DNA of 10,913 bases. It comes from Clostridia bacterium (GTDB lineage: Bacteria > Bacillota_A > Clostridia > Oscillospirales > CAG-382). Of this stretch, positions 1 to 6,482 are shown piece after piece. Both the position numbers and the translations under genes were made by a program. Every line of letters starts with the position of its first letter. Positions within the stretch are counted from its first letter, which is position 1. The DNA lies in contig JAGAAM010000177.1 in the NCBI GenBank assembly GCA_017615235.1, positions 1 to 10,913 on the forward strand, in the 5' to 3' direction. A model generated the notes under the pieces. It was not told the DNA's origin, ran no database searches, and was given only the letters and a program-made list of their open reading frames with translations.

Positions 1-170
1 ATGTTGTCCAAGCCGATGATCGCATTCATGGGAGTGCGCATCTCGTGGCTCATGGAGCTGAGGAACGCCGTCTTTGCAGCGTTTGCCTCTTCCGCACGGG
101 ATAACGCCTCAGTGAGGGCGCGATTCTGCTCCATCTGCTCTCGCGTCTCTCGGTCTACGTCAGAAAAACC
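1..170 (-). pseudogene. Sensor histidine kinase fragment (HisKA domain), truncated at its 5' side by the junction with thrC
   Basis: Read on the minus strand, this stretch encodes about 56 residues typical of a PAS-linked hybrid sensor histidine kinase. It starts with GFSDVDRE, the usual exit from a PAS domain, then a charged helical linker (about LTEALSRAEEANAAKTAF), then the H-box SSMSHEMRTPMNAIIGL. The phospho-accepting histidine is encoded at 45-47. In this family the histidine autophosphorylates from ATP and passes phosphate to a receiver aspartate. The gene runs off the left edge toward its ATPase domain, so its C-terminal half is not visible. Its N-terminal sensor half is missing because threonine synthase coding sequence begins immediately next to it, somewhere between about 155 and 180. 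Glutamate codons are GAG 6, GAA 1, unlike several genes further in. The family call is secure; whether this is a real broken gene or an assembly chimera cannot be told here. Confidence 0.82.
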
Positions 171-1361
171 GGCGGCAATTACTTTTTGGAGCTCTGGCTC
201 GGCCCGACGAGCGCTTTTAAAGACATGGCGCTCCAGATAATGCCGCGTCTGCTTTCGCTCGCGCTCGACAAGACCGGCGAGAAGAACGACGCCTATATCC
301 TCGTCGCGACGAGCGGCGACACCGGCAAAGCCGCGCTGGAGGGTTACCGCGACGTTCCGCGCGTCCGTATGACGGTCTATTATCCCGTCAACGGCGTTTC
401 GAATATCCAGAAAAAGCAAATGGCTTCACAGCAGGGCGAAAACCTTCGCGTCGTCGCCATTAAAGGCAACTTCGACGACGCGCAGACCGGCGTGAAATCC
501 ATCTTTTCGGATCCCGCCTGCCGTGCGGAAGCGCTTCGTAAGGGCTATATCTTCTCCAGCGCGAACTCCATCAACTGGGGCCGTCTCGCGCCGCAGATCG
601 TCTATTATATCTCCGCGTACTGCGATATGGTCAATCAGGGCGCCGTCGCCATCGGCGAGAAGATCGACGTCACCGTACCCACCGGCCATTTCGGCAACAT
701 ACTCGCCTGCTTCATCGCCAAAAGGATGGGTCTCCCGATAGGAAGAATGGTCTGCGCCTCCAACCGCAACGACGTGCTGACCCAGTTCATCAACGAAGGC
801 GTCTACGACCGCCGCCGCGAGTTTTTCACCACGGCCTCGCCCTCGATGGATATACTTATTTCGAGCAACCTCGAAAGGCTTCTGTATTTCACCGCCGGCA
901 GCGAAGTCACCGCCGACTGTATGAAGAAGCTCAATTCGGAAGGGGTCTATTCGCTCCCCGAAGGGCTTATGGAAGAGATCCGCGCCGATTTCGCAGGCTA
1001 TTCCTGCACCGATGCGGAGGCGAAAGAACAGATCAAAGATCAGTTCGGGAAATACGGCTATCTCTGCGATACCCATACCGCCGTTGCCGTCGGCGCGGCT
1101 GAAAAATATAAAAAAGCCGCCGGAAGCGAAAGAAAAATGCTTGTCGTTTCCACCGCTTCGCCGTATAAATTCGCGCCCGCCGTGCTTTCCGCGCTGGGCG
1201 AGGAAGTGCCGCAAGACGATTTCGACGCTTTGGATAAACTCCGGTCGGTCACCGGCGTAAACGCTCCGGCGAACCTTTCCGGACTGCGCTCCGCGCCCGA
1301 CCGGTTCGGCGAGGTCATATCCCCCGCCGATATGAAAAAAACCGTCTTCGCGGGGATGTGA
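171..1361 (+). pseudogene. thrC: Threonine synthase, N-terminally truncated
   Basis: The product matches the pyridoxal-phosphate enzyme that converts O-phosphohomoserine to threonine and phosphate. Recognisable pieces in order are GNYFLELWLGPTSAFKDMA with the cofactor-binding lysine in FKD, the phosphate-binding loop ATSGDTGKAALEG, SSANSINWGRLAPQIVYY, the glycine-rich TVPTGHFGN, and SNRNDVLTQF followed by SPSMDILISSNLERLLY. The catalytic core and C-terminus are intact, but about 395 residues remain against the usual 470-500, so roughly the first 90-100 residues are absent. The frame is open back to about 105 without an ATG, and upstream of about 165 the DNA is antisense to a histidine kinase gene. 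A TTG at 186 gives the longest conventional reading but lies inside conserved sequence and should not be taken as the true start. There is no ribosome site before it. It is a broken gene or half of a chimeric join. Confidence 0.9.
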
Positions 1362-1386
1362 AAAACGCGAAAACGGCTTTATCCCG

Positions 1387-1572
1387 TCAGTTTTTCTTCT
1401 TCGGGCGGAAACTGGCGCACACCGTCTGGGTGCAGTTGGTCGCCGTCGAGGGACCGACGGAGATGCCCTCCGCGGTGCAATAGCTTATCCCGTCGTGGTG
1501 GGCGCAGTTGGTAACGCTGCAGCTTATGCCTCTTAAGTGTTTCGGGGTCTTGTTGAACGAGATCGCGTCCAT
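1387..1572 (-). CDS. DUF1540 cysteine-rich small protein
   Basis: This 61-residue protein has the DUF1540 pattern: GISCSVTNC, then ISYCTAEGISV, then a threonine-rich stretch and TVCASF. Its five cysteines (18, 23, 32, 47, 52), with nearby histidines 25 and 26, suggest metal binding, but the function of the family is unknown. The start at 1572 is supported by an AAGAAAGGA ribosome site about 8 bases upstream on the minus strand. The basic tail PKKKN follows the last cysteine motif directly. The gene is transcribed against thrC, with its stop 25 bases from the thrC stop, and is divergent from the phosphoesterase gene at 1656. I see no convincing promoter of its own. The family call rests on cysteine spacing and the YCTA and I-V motifs and is quite secure. 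Confidence 0.85.
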   Translation of the reverse strand: MDAISFNKTPKHLRGISCSVTNCAHHDGISYCTAEGISVGPSTATNCTQTVCASFRPKKKN

Positions 1573-1655
1573 TCTGTTTTTCCTTTCTTATTAAAAAATC
1601 GGTTTGCGTTTTTATTATCGTCAAAACCGCAATAAATTATTTACGGTATTCAAAA

Positions 1656-2369
1656 ATGTCACTTTTCACGATAGCCGACCTGCACCTTTCTCATACGTCG
1701 AATAAACCGATGGACGTCTTCGGCCCCGCCTGGGAAAACCACGTCGAGCGCCTGCGCGACAACTGGCAGTCAAAAGTCTCGCCGGACGATACCGTCGTCA
1801 TCCCCGGGGATATTTCGTGGGGGATGCGCCGCGACGACGCGCGCGCCGACCTCGCTTTCATCGAATCGCTCAACGGCAGAAAGATCATCGGCAAGGGCAA
1901 CCACGATTACTGGTGGGCGACGATGAAGAAAATGTATGAATTCCGCGACGAGATAGGCGCTTTAAGCATCGATTTCCTTTTCAATAACGCATTTTACGCG
2001 GAGGGTTTCATCATCTGCGGCAGCCGCGGCTGGTTCCCGGAGGACAATTACGGGCCCGACGACGAAAAGATCGTCAACCGCGAGGCGGAACGAATCCGCG
2101 CTTCTCTGAAAAAGGGCTTCGAGCTTCAAAACGAACACCCCGAAGCCGAGGTTTTGCTTTTCCTCCACTATCCGCCCGCCTACGGCGACGTGAGGTGCGA
2201 CAGGATATGCGAGGTCATAAAAGAATCGGGCGTGAAGCGTGTGTTCTACGGTCACCTGCACGGAGCGCAGAAGAGCCGCATAGTGTGGCAGGTCTCCGGC
2301 GCGGATACCGTGCTCGTCGCCGCAGACTGGTTGAAGTTCGATCCTTTGAAGATCGAAAAAAGGTATTGA
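1656..2369 (+). CDS. Calcineurin-like metallophosphoesterase
   Basis: This 237-residue protein carries the full set of dimetal phosphoesterase motifs: ADLHLS near the N-terminus (Asp8, His10), PGDISWG (Gly51-Asp52), KGNHDYWW (81-84 GNHD), a single metal-ligand histidine in FLHYPP (His171) and YGHLHG (199-203). These residues bind two metal ions and hydrolyse phosphomonoesters or diesters. The substrate cannot be told from the sequence. No signal peptide or membrane segment is seen, so it is likely cytoplasmic. The ATG at 1656 is placed just before the first beta strand with its DxH motif, as expected, but there is no good Shine-Dalgarno sequence in front of it, so translation initiation may be weak or the mRNA may be nearly leaderless. 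Its stop codon lies within the -35 box of the promoter of the following ABC genes. Confidence 0.88.
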   Translation: MSLFTIADLHLSHTSNKPMDVFGPAWENHVERLRDNWQSKVSPDDTVVIPGDISWGMRRDDARADLAFIESLNGRKIIGKGNHDYWWATMKKMYEFRDEIGALSIDFLFNNAFYAEGFIICGSRGWFPEDNYGPDDEKIVNREAERIRASLKKGFELQNEHPEAEVLLFLHYPPAYGDVRCDRICEVIKESGVKRVFYGHLHGAQKSRIVWQVSGADTVLVAADWLKFDPLKIEKRY

Positions 2370-2394
2370 CCGCAAGCGATATAGGCGGTATAAT
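2366..2394 (+). promoter_or_regulatory. Promoter of the ABC transporter cassette
   Basis: TTGACC (2366-2371), a 17-base spacer and TATAAT (2389-2394) form a near-perfect vegetative sigma factor promoter. The -35 box overlaps the TGA stop of the phosphoesterase gene (2367-2369), so the ABC genes can be transcribed independently of that gene even though the two are close. The expected transcription start is about 2401, leaving a leader of roughly 34 bases before the ATG at 2435. Confidence 0.85.
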
Positions 2395-2434
2395 CCAATT
2401 AACGAATAAATGTTGTTGAAAGAGGGTATTCATT

Positions 2435-3175
2435 ATGCTCCGCATCGAGAATATCACCAAAATATACGGGGACAAGAAGGCCGTCGACGGCCTTTCTCTG
2501 CATATTCAGCCTGGCGAGATCTACGGTTTTATCGGTCACAACGGCGCCGGAAAGACCACCACGATCAAGATATGCTGCGGGCTTCTTAAAGCCGACGAAG
2601 GCGACGCTTTCATCAACGGCGTAAGCATCTCCAAAGATCCGCTCGCCGCAAAAAAGATACTCGCATATATCCCCGACAACCCCGATCTTTACGAATTCAT
2701 GACCGGGATCAAATACCTCGGGTTTATCGCCGACGTTTACGGAGTCGGCAAAGCCGATAGGGAAGAGAGGATCGAGAAATACTCCAAACTCCTCGGAATA
2801 AAAGACAGCCTCGGCCAGAGCGTTTCGGCGTATTCCCACGGTATGAAGCAGAAGCTCGCCGTGATCGCCGCGCTTATCCACGATCCGAAGCTTATCATAA
2901 TGGACGAGCCTTTCGTCGGGCTCGACCCGATCGCTTCGCACCAGCTCAAGCAGCTTATGCGCGAGATGTGCGACAACGGCGCCGCGATATTCTTCTCCAC
3001 CCACGTCCTCGAGACAGCGGAGAAGCTTTGCGACAAAGTGGCGATAATCAAGCAGGGCAGGCTTATCGTTTCCGGCACGATGGAAGAAGTAAAGGGCAAC
3101 ACCTCGCTGGAGGACGTCTTCCTCGGGCTCGAAAGCGATGAAGCCGACGGCGAACAGGGCGGTGTCTTTATATGA
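2435..3175 (+). CDS. ABC transporter ATP-binding protein (ABC-2 exporter type)
   Basis: This 246-residue ATPase powers transport by the membrane protein encoded next. Visible motifs are Walker A GHNGAGKTT (34-42), a signature loop written YSHGMKQK (133-140) instead of LSGGQ, Walker B LIIMDEP (153-159), the D-loop GLD (162-164) and the switch histidine in STHVLETAE (His190). At the Q-loop the sequence reads YIPDNPDLYEF; the missing glutamine is common in the ABC-2/drug-exporter branch, where an acidic residue often takes its place. Length and layout match single-domain ATPases of ABC-2 exporters. An AAGAGGG-like ribosome site precedes the ATG. The gene overlaps the permease gene by four bases (ATGA at 3172-3175), implying translational coupling. 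There is no peptidase domain, so by itself it is not a leader-cleaving bacteriocin exporter. The transported substrate is unknown. Confidence 0.93.
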   Translation: MLRIENITKIYGDKKAVDGLSLHIQPGEIYGFIGHNGAGKTTTIKICCGLLKADEGDAFINGVSISKDPLAAKKILAYIPDNPDLYEFMTGIKYLGFIADVYGVGKADREERIEKYSKLLGIKDSLGQSVSAYSHGMKQKLAVIAALIHDPKLIIMDEPFVGLDPIASHQLKQLMREMCDNGAAIFFSTHVLETAEKLCDKVAIIKQGRLIVSGTMEEVKGNTSLEDVFLGLESDEADGEQGGVFI

Positions 3176-4761
3176 TAAGACTGCTTATCAGGATCAACCT
3201 TATGCGGTTGTTCACACCGCGTAAAAGGGGCAAAAAAGGTCAGCCGTCGTCCTACGTCCGTCCCGGCAAGGGGATGATACTGGGCTATTCGGCGCTCGGC
3301 GTGCTTATAATGTTCTCGATAGGCGCGCTTGCGTCCGGCTTCGGCATTCCCGCGCAGACCGTCGGAAGATGGTATCTTTTCGAGGTCGCCGGTATAACCG
3401 AATTCCTGCTGATGTTCATCGGATCGGTGTTCTACGCGATGACCGCCGTTTTCGATTCGAAGGACAACGATCTTTTGCTCTCGATGCCGATAAAACCAGG
3501 CGACATCGTTATTTCAAGGCTTGTGACGCTTATCCTGCTCAACGCCTTCTTCGGCTTTACGGTGTTCATACCCTTCGCCGTCGTCGGGATCATTCAGGGC
3601 GTCATCAACGCGCCTGCGTTCTTCCTGTTCCTTGCTGGAACGCTGCTTCTTATCTTCCTCACGATGGCGGCAGTCAGCTTTTTTGCCTGGATCATCTCGC
3701 TCATACTTTCAAAAGTCAAGCGCAAACAGATCGTCCAGACGGCGCTCCTGCTCGTCGGCGTGGCGGCTTACGTTATCATATATCCCAACATATCAAAGAT
3801 CATCACCGCCGGTATAACCGATCCCGTCTCCGCGGGTGAGAAGGCAAAGGTCATCTATCCTTTCTATATTTTCGGCAAAGGCTGCGACGGCGATCTGCTG
3901 TTCTTCGCGGCGTTCATCGCGATCTCCGCTTTTGCCGTGCTCGCGGCGTACTGGCTTATGCGGATGAGCTTTATAAGGATCATCACCAGCAAGGTCACCG
4001 TCCAGGCGAAAGCCTACACCGGCAAGGCGAAACAAAAAGTCCGCTCTCCCAAAAACGCGCTTATCGTGAAGGAAATAAAACGCTTCACCGGAAGCGCGGT
4101 ATATATGGCGAACGCAGGGCTCGGACTGCTGTTCATGATCGCGTTCGGCATCTATACGCTCGTAAGCGGGACTTTTGCGGAGGTCGAAAAAGCGATCGGT
4201 CAGCAGCAGGGTTCTGTTATCGCGATAATGACCGCCGTGCTTTCGGCGATTTCAGCGATGACGATGATCTCCGCTCCGTCGGTCTCGCTTGAAGGCAAAT
4301 CGCTTTGGATCCTTCGTTCCGCTCCGGTCGGAGGAAAAACCGTGCTCACCGCGAAAAGCGACGCGCATATCGTCATCGCGGCGCCGTTCATCGCCGTTTC
4401 CTGCCTTATCTGCGGCATCGCCGCGAAGGACGTTATCGGCGCTCTGCTCGCGTTTGCCGCCGTGCTCGCCGCGACAGCCGTCATGGCGCACGTCGGCGTC
4501 GTCTTCAACACGCTGTTCCCGCGGTTTGACAACGAAAGCGACACCCACACCATAAAACGCAGCGGTGCTGTGCTGCTTTCGATGGTCGCCGGGATGGTGT
4601 TCACCGGCGTTTCCGTCGCGATCGCGCTTCCCGCTTATTTCGGGCTCGGCGCCTACGCCGCGACAGCGGTCTTCACCGCGGTTAATCTTATCGCCGCCGC
4701 CGTGCTCCGCGCCGTGATCGTCAAGTCGATGTCAAAACGCTTCGATTCTTTCGACGCTTAA
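3172..4761 (+). CDS. ABC exporter permease, large multi-span membrane protein
   Basis: This 529-residue protein is strongly hydrophobic, with about a dozen likely membrane spans and a short basic N-terminus (LMRLFTPRKRGKKG). The phrase AVFDSKDNDLLLSMPIKPGD, shortly after the third hydrophobic stretch, is characteristic of a family of large ABC-2-like exporter permeases in Clostridia and Bacilli. There the loop after span 2 or 3 is thought to contact the ATPase. A long cytoplasmic stretch around residues 270-305, rich in lysine (KAYTGKAKQKVRSPKNAL), separates two hydrophobic halves, as in fused two-domain permeases. The start is fixed by the four-base overlap with the ATPase stop. Together the two genes form a complete transporter. 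What it exports is not shown by the sequence; the leader-peptide gene downstream is one candidate. Confidence 0.87.
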   Translation: MIRLLIRINLMRLFTPRKRGKKGQPSSYVRPGKGMILGYSALGVLIMFSIGALASGFGIPAQTVGRWYLFEVAGITEFLLMFIGSVFYAMTAVFDSKDNDLLLSMPIKPGDIVISRLVTLILLNAFFGFTVFIPFAVVGIIQGVINAPAFFLFLAGTLLLIFLTMAAVSFFAWIISLILSKVKRKQIVQTALLLVGVAAYVIIYPNISKIITAGITDPVSAGEKAKVIYPFYIFGKGCDGDLLFFAAFIAISAFAVLAAYWLMRMSFIRIITSKVTVQAKAYTGKAKQKVRSPKNALIVKEIKRFTGSAVYMANAGLGLLFMIAFGIYTLVSGTFAEVEKAIGQQQGSVIAIMTAVLSAISAMTMISAPSVSLEGKSLWILRSAPVGGKTVLTAKSDAHIVIAAPFIAVSCLICGIAAKDVIGALLAFAAVLAATAVMAHVGVVFNTLFPRFDNESDTHTIKRSGAVLLSMVAGMVFTGVSVAIALPAYFGLGAYAATAVFTAVNLIAAAVLRAVIVKSMSKRFDSFDA

Positions 4762-4805
4762 AGTAAAAAATGTTTAAAGAATAATTACTAAAAGGAGAAA
4801 TCGCC

Positions 4806-5126
4806 ATGGAAAAGAAACTTGACCCCGAACTTTCGGAAAAGCTGGACGCTCTCAAAGCAAAGTTTGCCGACGACAAGCAGCTTTCTATCGAGGAACTCAA
4901 CACCGTTTCGGGCGGCGCGGGTTATCCGAACATGTCCCAGAGGGAGCGGGAGTTTTATGACATCCTGATGAGCGTCTTGAACGAGGACGGTCCCCAGGCG
5001 TTATATGATTTCACTGCAAATCTCTTCGGCGAGGACGTCGCAGAAGGAGCGTGCGGTTCCCTCAATTACGACGAATACGACGAGTCGACCGTCAGCGACA
5101 TCGTCTACAGGGCGTATCACTGGTGA
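4806..5126 (+). CDS. Putative secreted peptide precursor with double-glycine leader
   Basis: This 106-residue protein begins with a charged helical segment (residues 1-25) followed by LSIEELNTVSGG (26-37). That matches the leader consensus of peptides cleaved after Gly-Gly by C39-type peptidase exporters (class II bacteriocins, RiPP precursors, peptide pheromones). The part after Gly37 is 69 residues, contains 14 Asp/Glu against 3 Arg, one cysteine (Cys46 of that part), seven tyrosines, a YDEYDE repeat and a C-terminal Trp. This is unusually acidic for a pore-forming bacteriocin. A strong AAGGAG ribosome site (4792-4797) sits 8 bases before the ATG. It lies 44 bases after the ABC permease gene, with no terminator between, and ends at the hairpin at 5174. 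No peptidase, modifying enzyme or immunity gene is recognised nearby. The leader call is fairly secure; the function is inferred. Confidence 0.7.
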   Translation: MEKKLDPELSEKLDALKAKFADDKQLSIEELNTVSGGAGYPNMSQREREFYDILMSVLNEDGPQALYDFTANLFGEDVAEGACGSLNYDEYDESTVSDIVYRAYHW

Positions 5127-5173
5127 TCGTCCGCTATCCGGTATGACGGGGCGTAATTCTATATTAATAAAAG

Positions 5174-5205
5174 ACCGGGATCGCTGATATGCGGCCCCGG
5201 TTTTT
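5174..5205 (+). terminator. Rho-independent terminator after the leader-peptide gene
   Basis: ACCGGG (5174-5179) pairs with CCCGGT (5196-5201), with an additional inner CGC/GCG pairing. The 3' arm runs directly into TTTTT (5201-5205). It lies 47 bases beyond the stop of the double-glycine peptide gene and would end the ABC-peptide transcript. Confidence 0.82.
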
Positions 5206-5260
5206 CTATGGTATAAAAACCTTTCGATCCGCAAACAATAACCCGAAAGGCGGTGGAAAT

Positions 5261-5362
5261 ATGGCTTTTTCGGGTAACGCGGACTGTTTTATCGCCGTCG
5301 GCTTCGCGGCGGTCGGCACGGCGTTGATCGCGTTTTTGCTGTTCAGCGGAAGAACGCTTTGA
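5261..5362 (+). CDS. Small single-span membrane peptide (33 residues)
   Basis: A short gene reads MAFSGNADC followed by an uninterrupted hydrophobic segment (FIAVGFAAVGTALIAFLLF) and a short tail SGRTL. One membrane span takes up more than half of the peptide. The ATG at 5261 is preceded by a purine-rich ribosome site (GAAAGGCGGTGG at 5245-5256). I do not recognise a family. Peptides of this size and shape act as toxins, regulators of membrane complexes or transporter subunits, but nothing here selects among these. It sits alone between the terminator at 5174-5205 and the promoter at 5373-5401. An AT-rich TATAAA at 5212 could be a -10 box, but no matching -35 is visible. Translation is likely on the strength of its ribosome site and composition, but is not proven. 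Confidence 0.55.
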   Translation: MAFSGNADCFIAVGFAAVGTALIAFLLFSGRTL

Positions 5363-5372
5363 TCTTTTTGTC

Positions 5373-5401
5373 TTGACATCTTATCAAAGCGGCATTATAA
5401 T
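5373..5401 (+). promoter_or_regulatory. Consensus promoter of the flavin reductase-rlmH operon
   Basis: TTGACA (5373-5378), exactly 17 bases, then TATAAT (5396-5401) make a perfect vegetative promoter. Transcription should begin near 5408, about 40 bases before the flavin reductase start. Confidence 0.92.
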
Positions 5402-5448
5402 TTTTCTTGGATAAAAAACATATCATTTACGGAAAGGCGGAATGAACG

Positions 5449-6015
5449 ATGCCGAAGATAAAATGGAAGGGCGGGACCCTGCTCGCTCCGGTCCCTGCGG
5501 TGCTCGTATCCTGCGCCGACGGCGAAAAAACCAATATCCTCACGGTGGCATGGACCGGGATACTCTCCTCCGATCCGCCGCGGCTTTATATTTCGGTGCG
5601 AAAGGAACGCGCTTCGCATCCTATCATAATGAAAAGCCGCGAATTCTGCGTCAACCTCCCGAACGAAAAACTCGTCCGCGCTCTCGATTACTGCGGCGTG
5701 AAGTCGGGAAGGGACTGCGACAAGTTCGCGGAGATGCGTCTCACCCGCGCCGATTCCTGCGAGGTCGGCTGTCCTTCGGTCGCCGAATGTCCGCTCACGC
5801 TCGAATGCAGGGTATTCGACGTCGTCGAAAGCGGCAGTCACGATATTTTCATGGCGGATATAGTCGCCGTCACCTGCGACGCCGGACTCGTCGATAAAAA
5901 CGGCAGGCTCATGCTCGAAAAAGCCGGGCTGATCGCCTATTCGCACGGCGATTATTATAAATTGGGCGAACGGATCGGCAGTTTCGGCTTCTCGGTCAGA
6001 AAGAAGAAAAGATGA
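5449..6015 (+). CDS. Flavin reductase family protein (FMN-binding split barrel)
   Basis: This 188-residue protein has the flavin reductase-like split-barrel pattern: an N-terminal PVPAVLVSCADGEKTNILTVAW strand pair, then GILSSDPPRLYISVRKERASHPII, then SREFCVNLP, and the later ESGSHDIFMADIVAV that closes the barrel. Members bind FMN and reduce it with NAD(P)H, or act as flavin-dependent reductases of unknown substrate. The motif SVRKERASHPII corresponds to the usual SVR-(x)-ERYSY segment that contacts the flavin. The start at 5449 fits a GGAAAGGCGG site just upstream. A competing ATG at 5442 is in another frame. The C-terminal KKKR overlaps the rlmH start by four bases (ATGA), so the two are translationally coupled. 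It is not obviously related in function to rlmH. Cysteines are unusually numerous (Cys22, 64, 83, 91, 106, 110 and others). Confidence 0.87.
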   Translation: MPKIKWKGGTLLAPVPAVLVSCADGEKTNILTVAWTGILSSDPPRLYISVRKERASHPIIMKSREFCVNLPNEKLVRALDYCGVKSGRDCDKFAEMRLTRADSCEVGCPSVAECPLTLECRVFDVVESGSHDIFMADIVAVTCDAGLVDKNGRLMLEKAGLIAYSHGDYYKLGERIGSFGFSVRKKKR

Positions 6016-6482
6016 ACTCCGTCACCGTCATCCACGTCGGCGACTTCAAGGAAAAGTTTTTCCGCGATGCGGAAGCCGAATACATAAAAAGGATCTCGCC
6101 GTTCTGCCGCTATAATACCGTCTGCGTGAAGGAATGCGACACCCACGGCGAAAGCTCCGATAAACTCATAAAACGCGCTCTGGAACAGGAAGCCGCGGCG
6201 ATCCGCGCGGCGATCCCTCAGAATTCGCTCACCGCCGCGCTCTGCGTCGAAGGCGAACAGATGACTTCCGAAAAGTTCGCCTCGTCGGTGATCGCGTCCG
6301 AAAAGCCTTTGTGCTTTATCATCGGTTCGAGCTTCGGACTTGACGAAAACCTTAAAAAAGAATGCGATTTGCGCCTTTCGTTTTCAAAAATGACCTTTCC
6401 GCACATGCTCGCCCGCGTTATGCTGGCGGAGCAGGTCTATCGCGGACTGATGATAAATTCGAACCGCAGGTATCATAAGTGA
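6012..6482 (+). CDS. rlmH: 23S rRNA (pseudouridine1915-N3)-methyltransferase
   Basis: The 156-residue product is a SPOUT methyltransferase that methylates a pseudouridine in helix 69 of 23S rRNA, on assembled ribosomes, using S-adenosylmethionine. The trefoil-knot cofactor site is visible as CVEGEQMTSEKFA, FIIGSSFGL (102-110) and LSFSKMTFPHMLARVMLAEQ (122-141), and the protein ends in the hallmark YHK (154-156). The length matches the family (about 155-160). Small departures from the usual text are IIGSSFGL where IGGS is common and NSNRRYHK where a G-x-PYHK ending is typical. Its ATG overlaps the flavin reductase stop by four bases, and its own coding end overlaps that of dapA on the other strand by ten bases. 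Glutamate codons are almost all GAA (13 of 14). Confidence 0.95.
   Translation: MNSVTVIHVGDFKEKFFRDAEAEYIKRISPFCRYNTVCVKECDTHGESSDKLIKRALEQEAAAIRAAIPQNSLTAALCVEGEQMTSEKFASSVIASEKPLCFIIGSSFGLDENLKKECDLRLSFSKMTFPHMLARVMLAEQVYRGLMINSNRRYHK

Noticed and set aside
186..188. TTG as the genuine start of thrC
   Set aside because: It lies inside the conserved NYFLELW segment, has no ribosome site, and would leave out about a fifth of the normal protein; the gene is better described as truncated.
1..240. Plus-strand open frame of 79 residues at the left edge
   Set aside because: It is the antisense of the histidine kinase H-box region plus the start of thrC in the wrong frame; its protein has no recognisable features.
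426..1214. Long minus-strand open frame inside thrC, and a similar one (9333-10145) inside the solute-binding protein gene
   Set aside because: Both are antisense shadows in GC-rich third-position-biased genes; the plus-strand products match known families and the minus-strand ones do not.
1373..1395. Hairpin ACGG-CCGT followed by TTTTT as a terminator between thrC and the DUF1540 gene
   Set aside because: The stem is only four base pairs with a seven-base loop, too weak to call.
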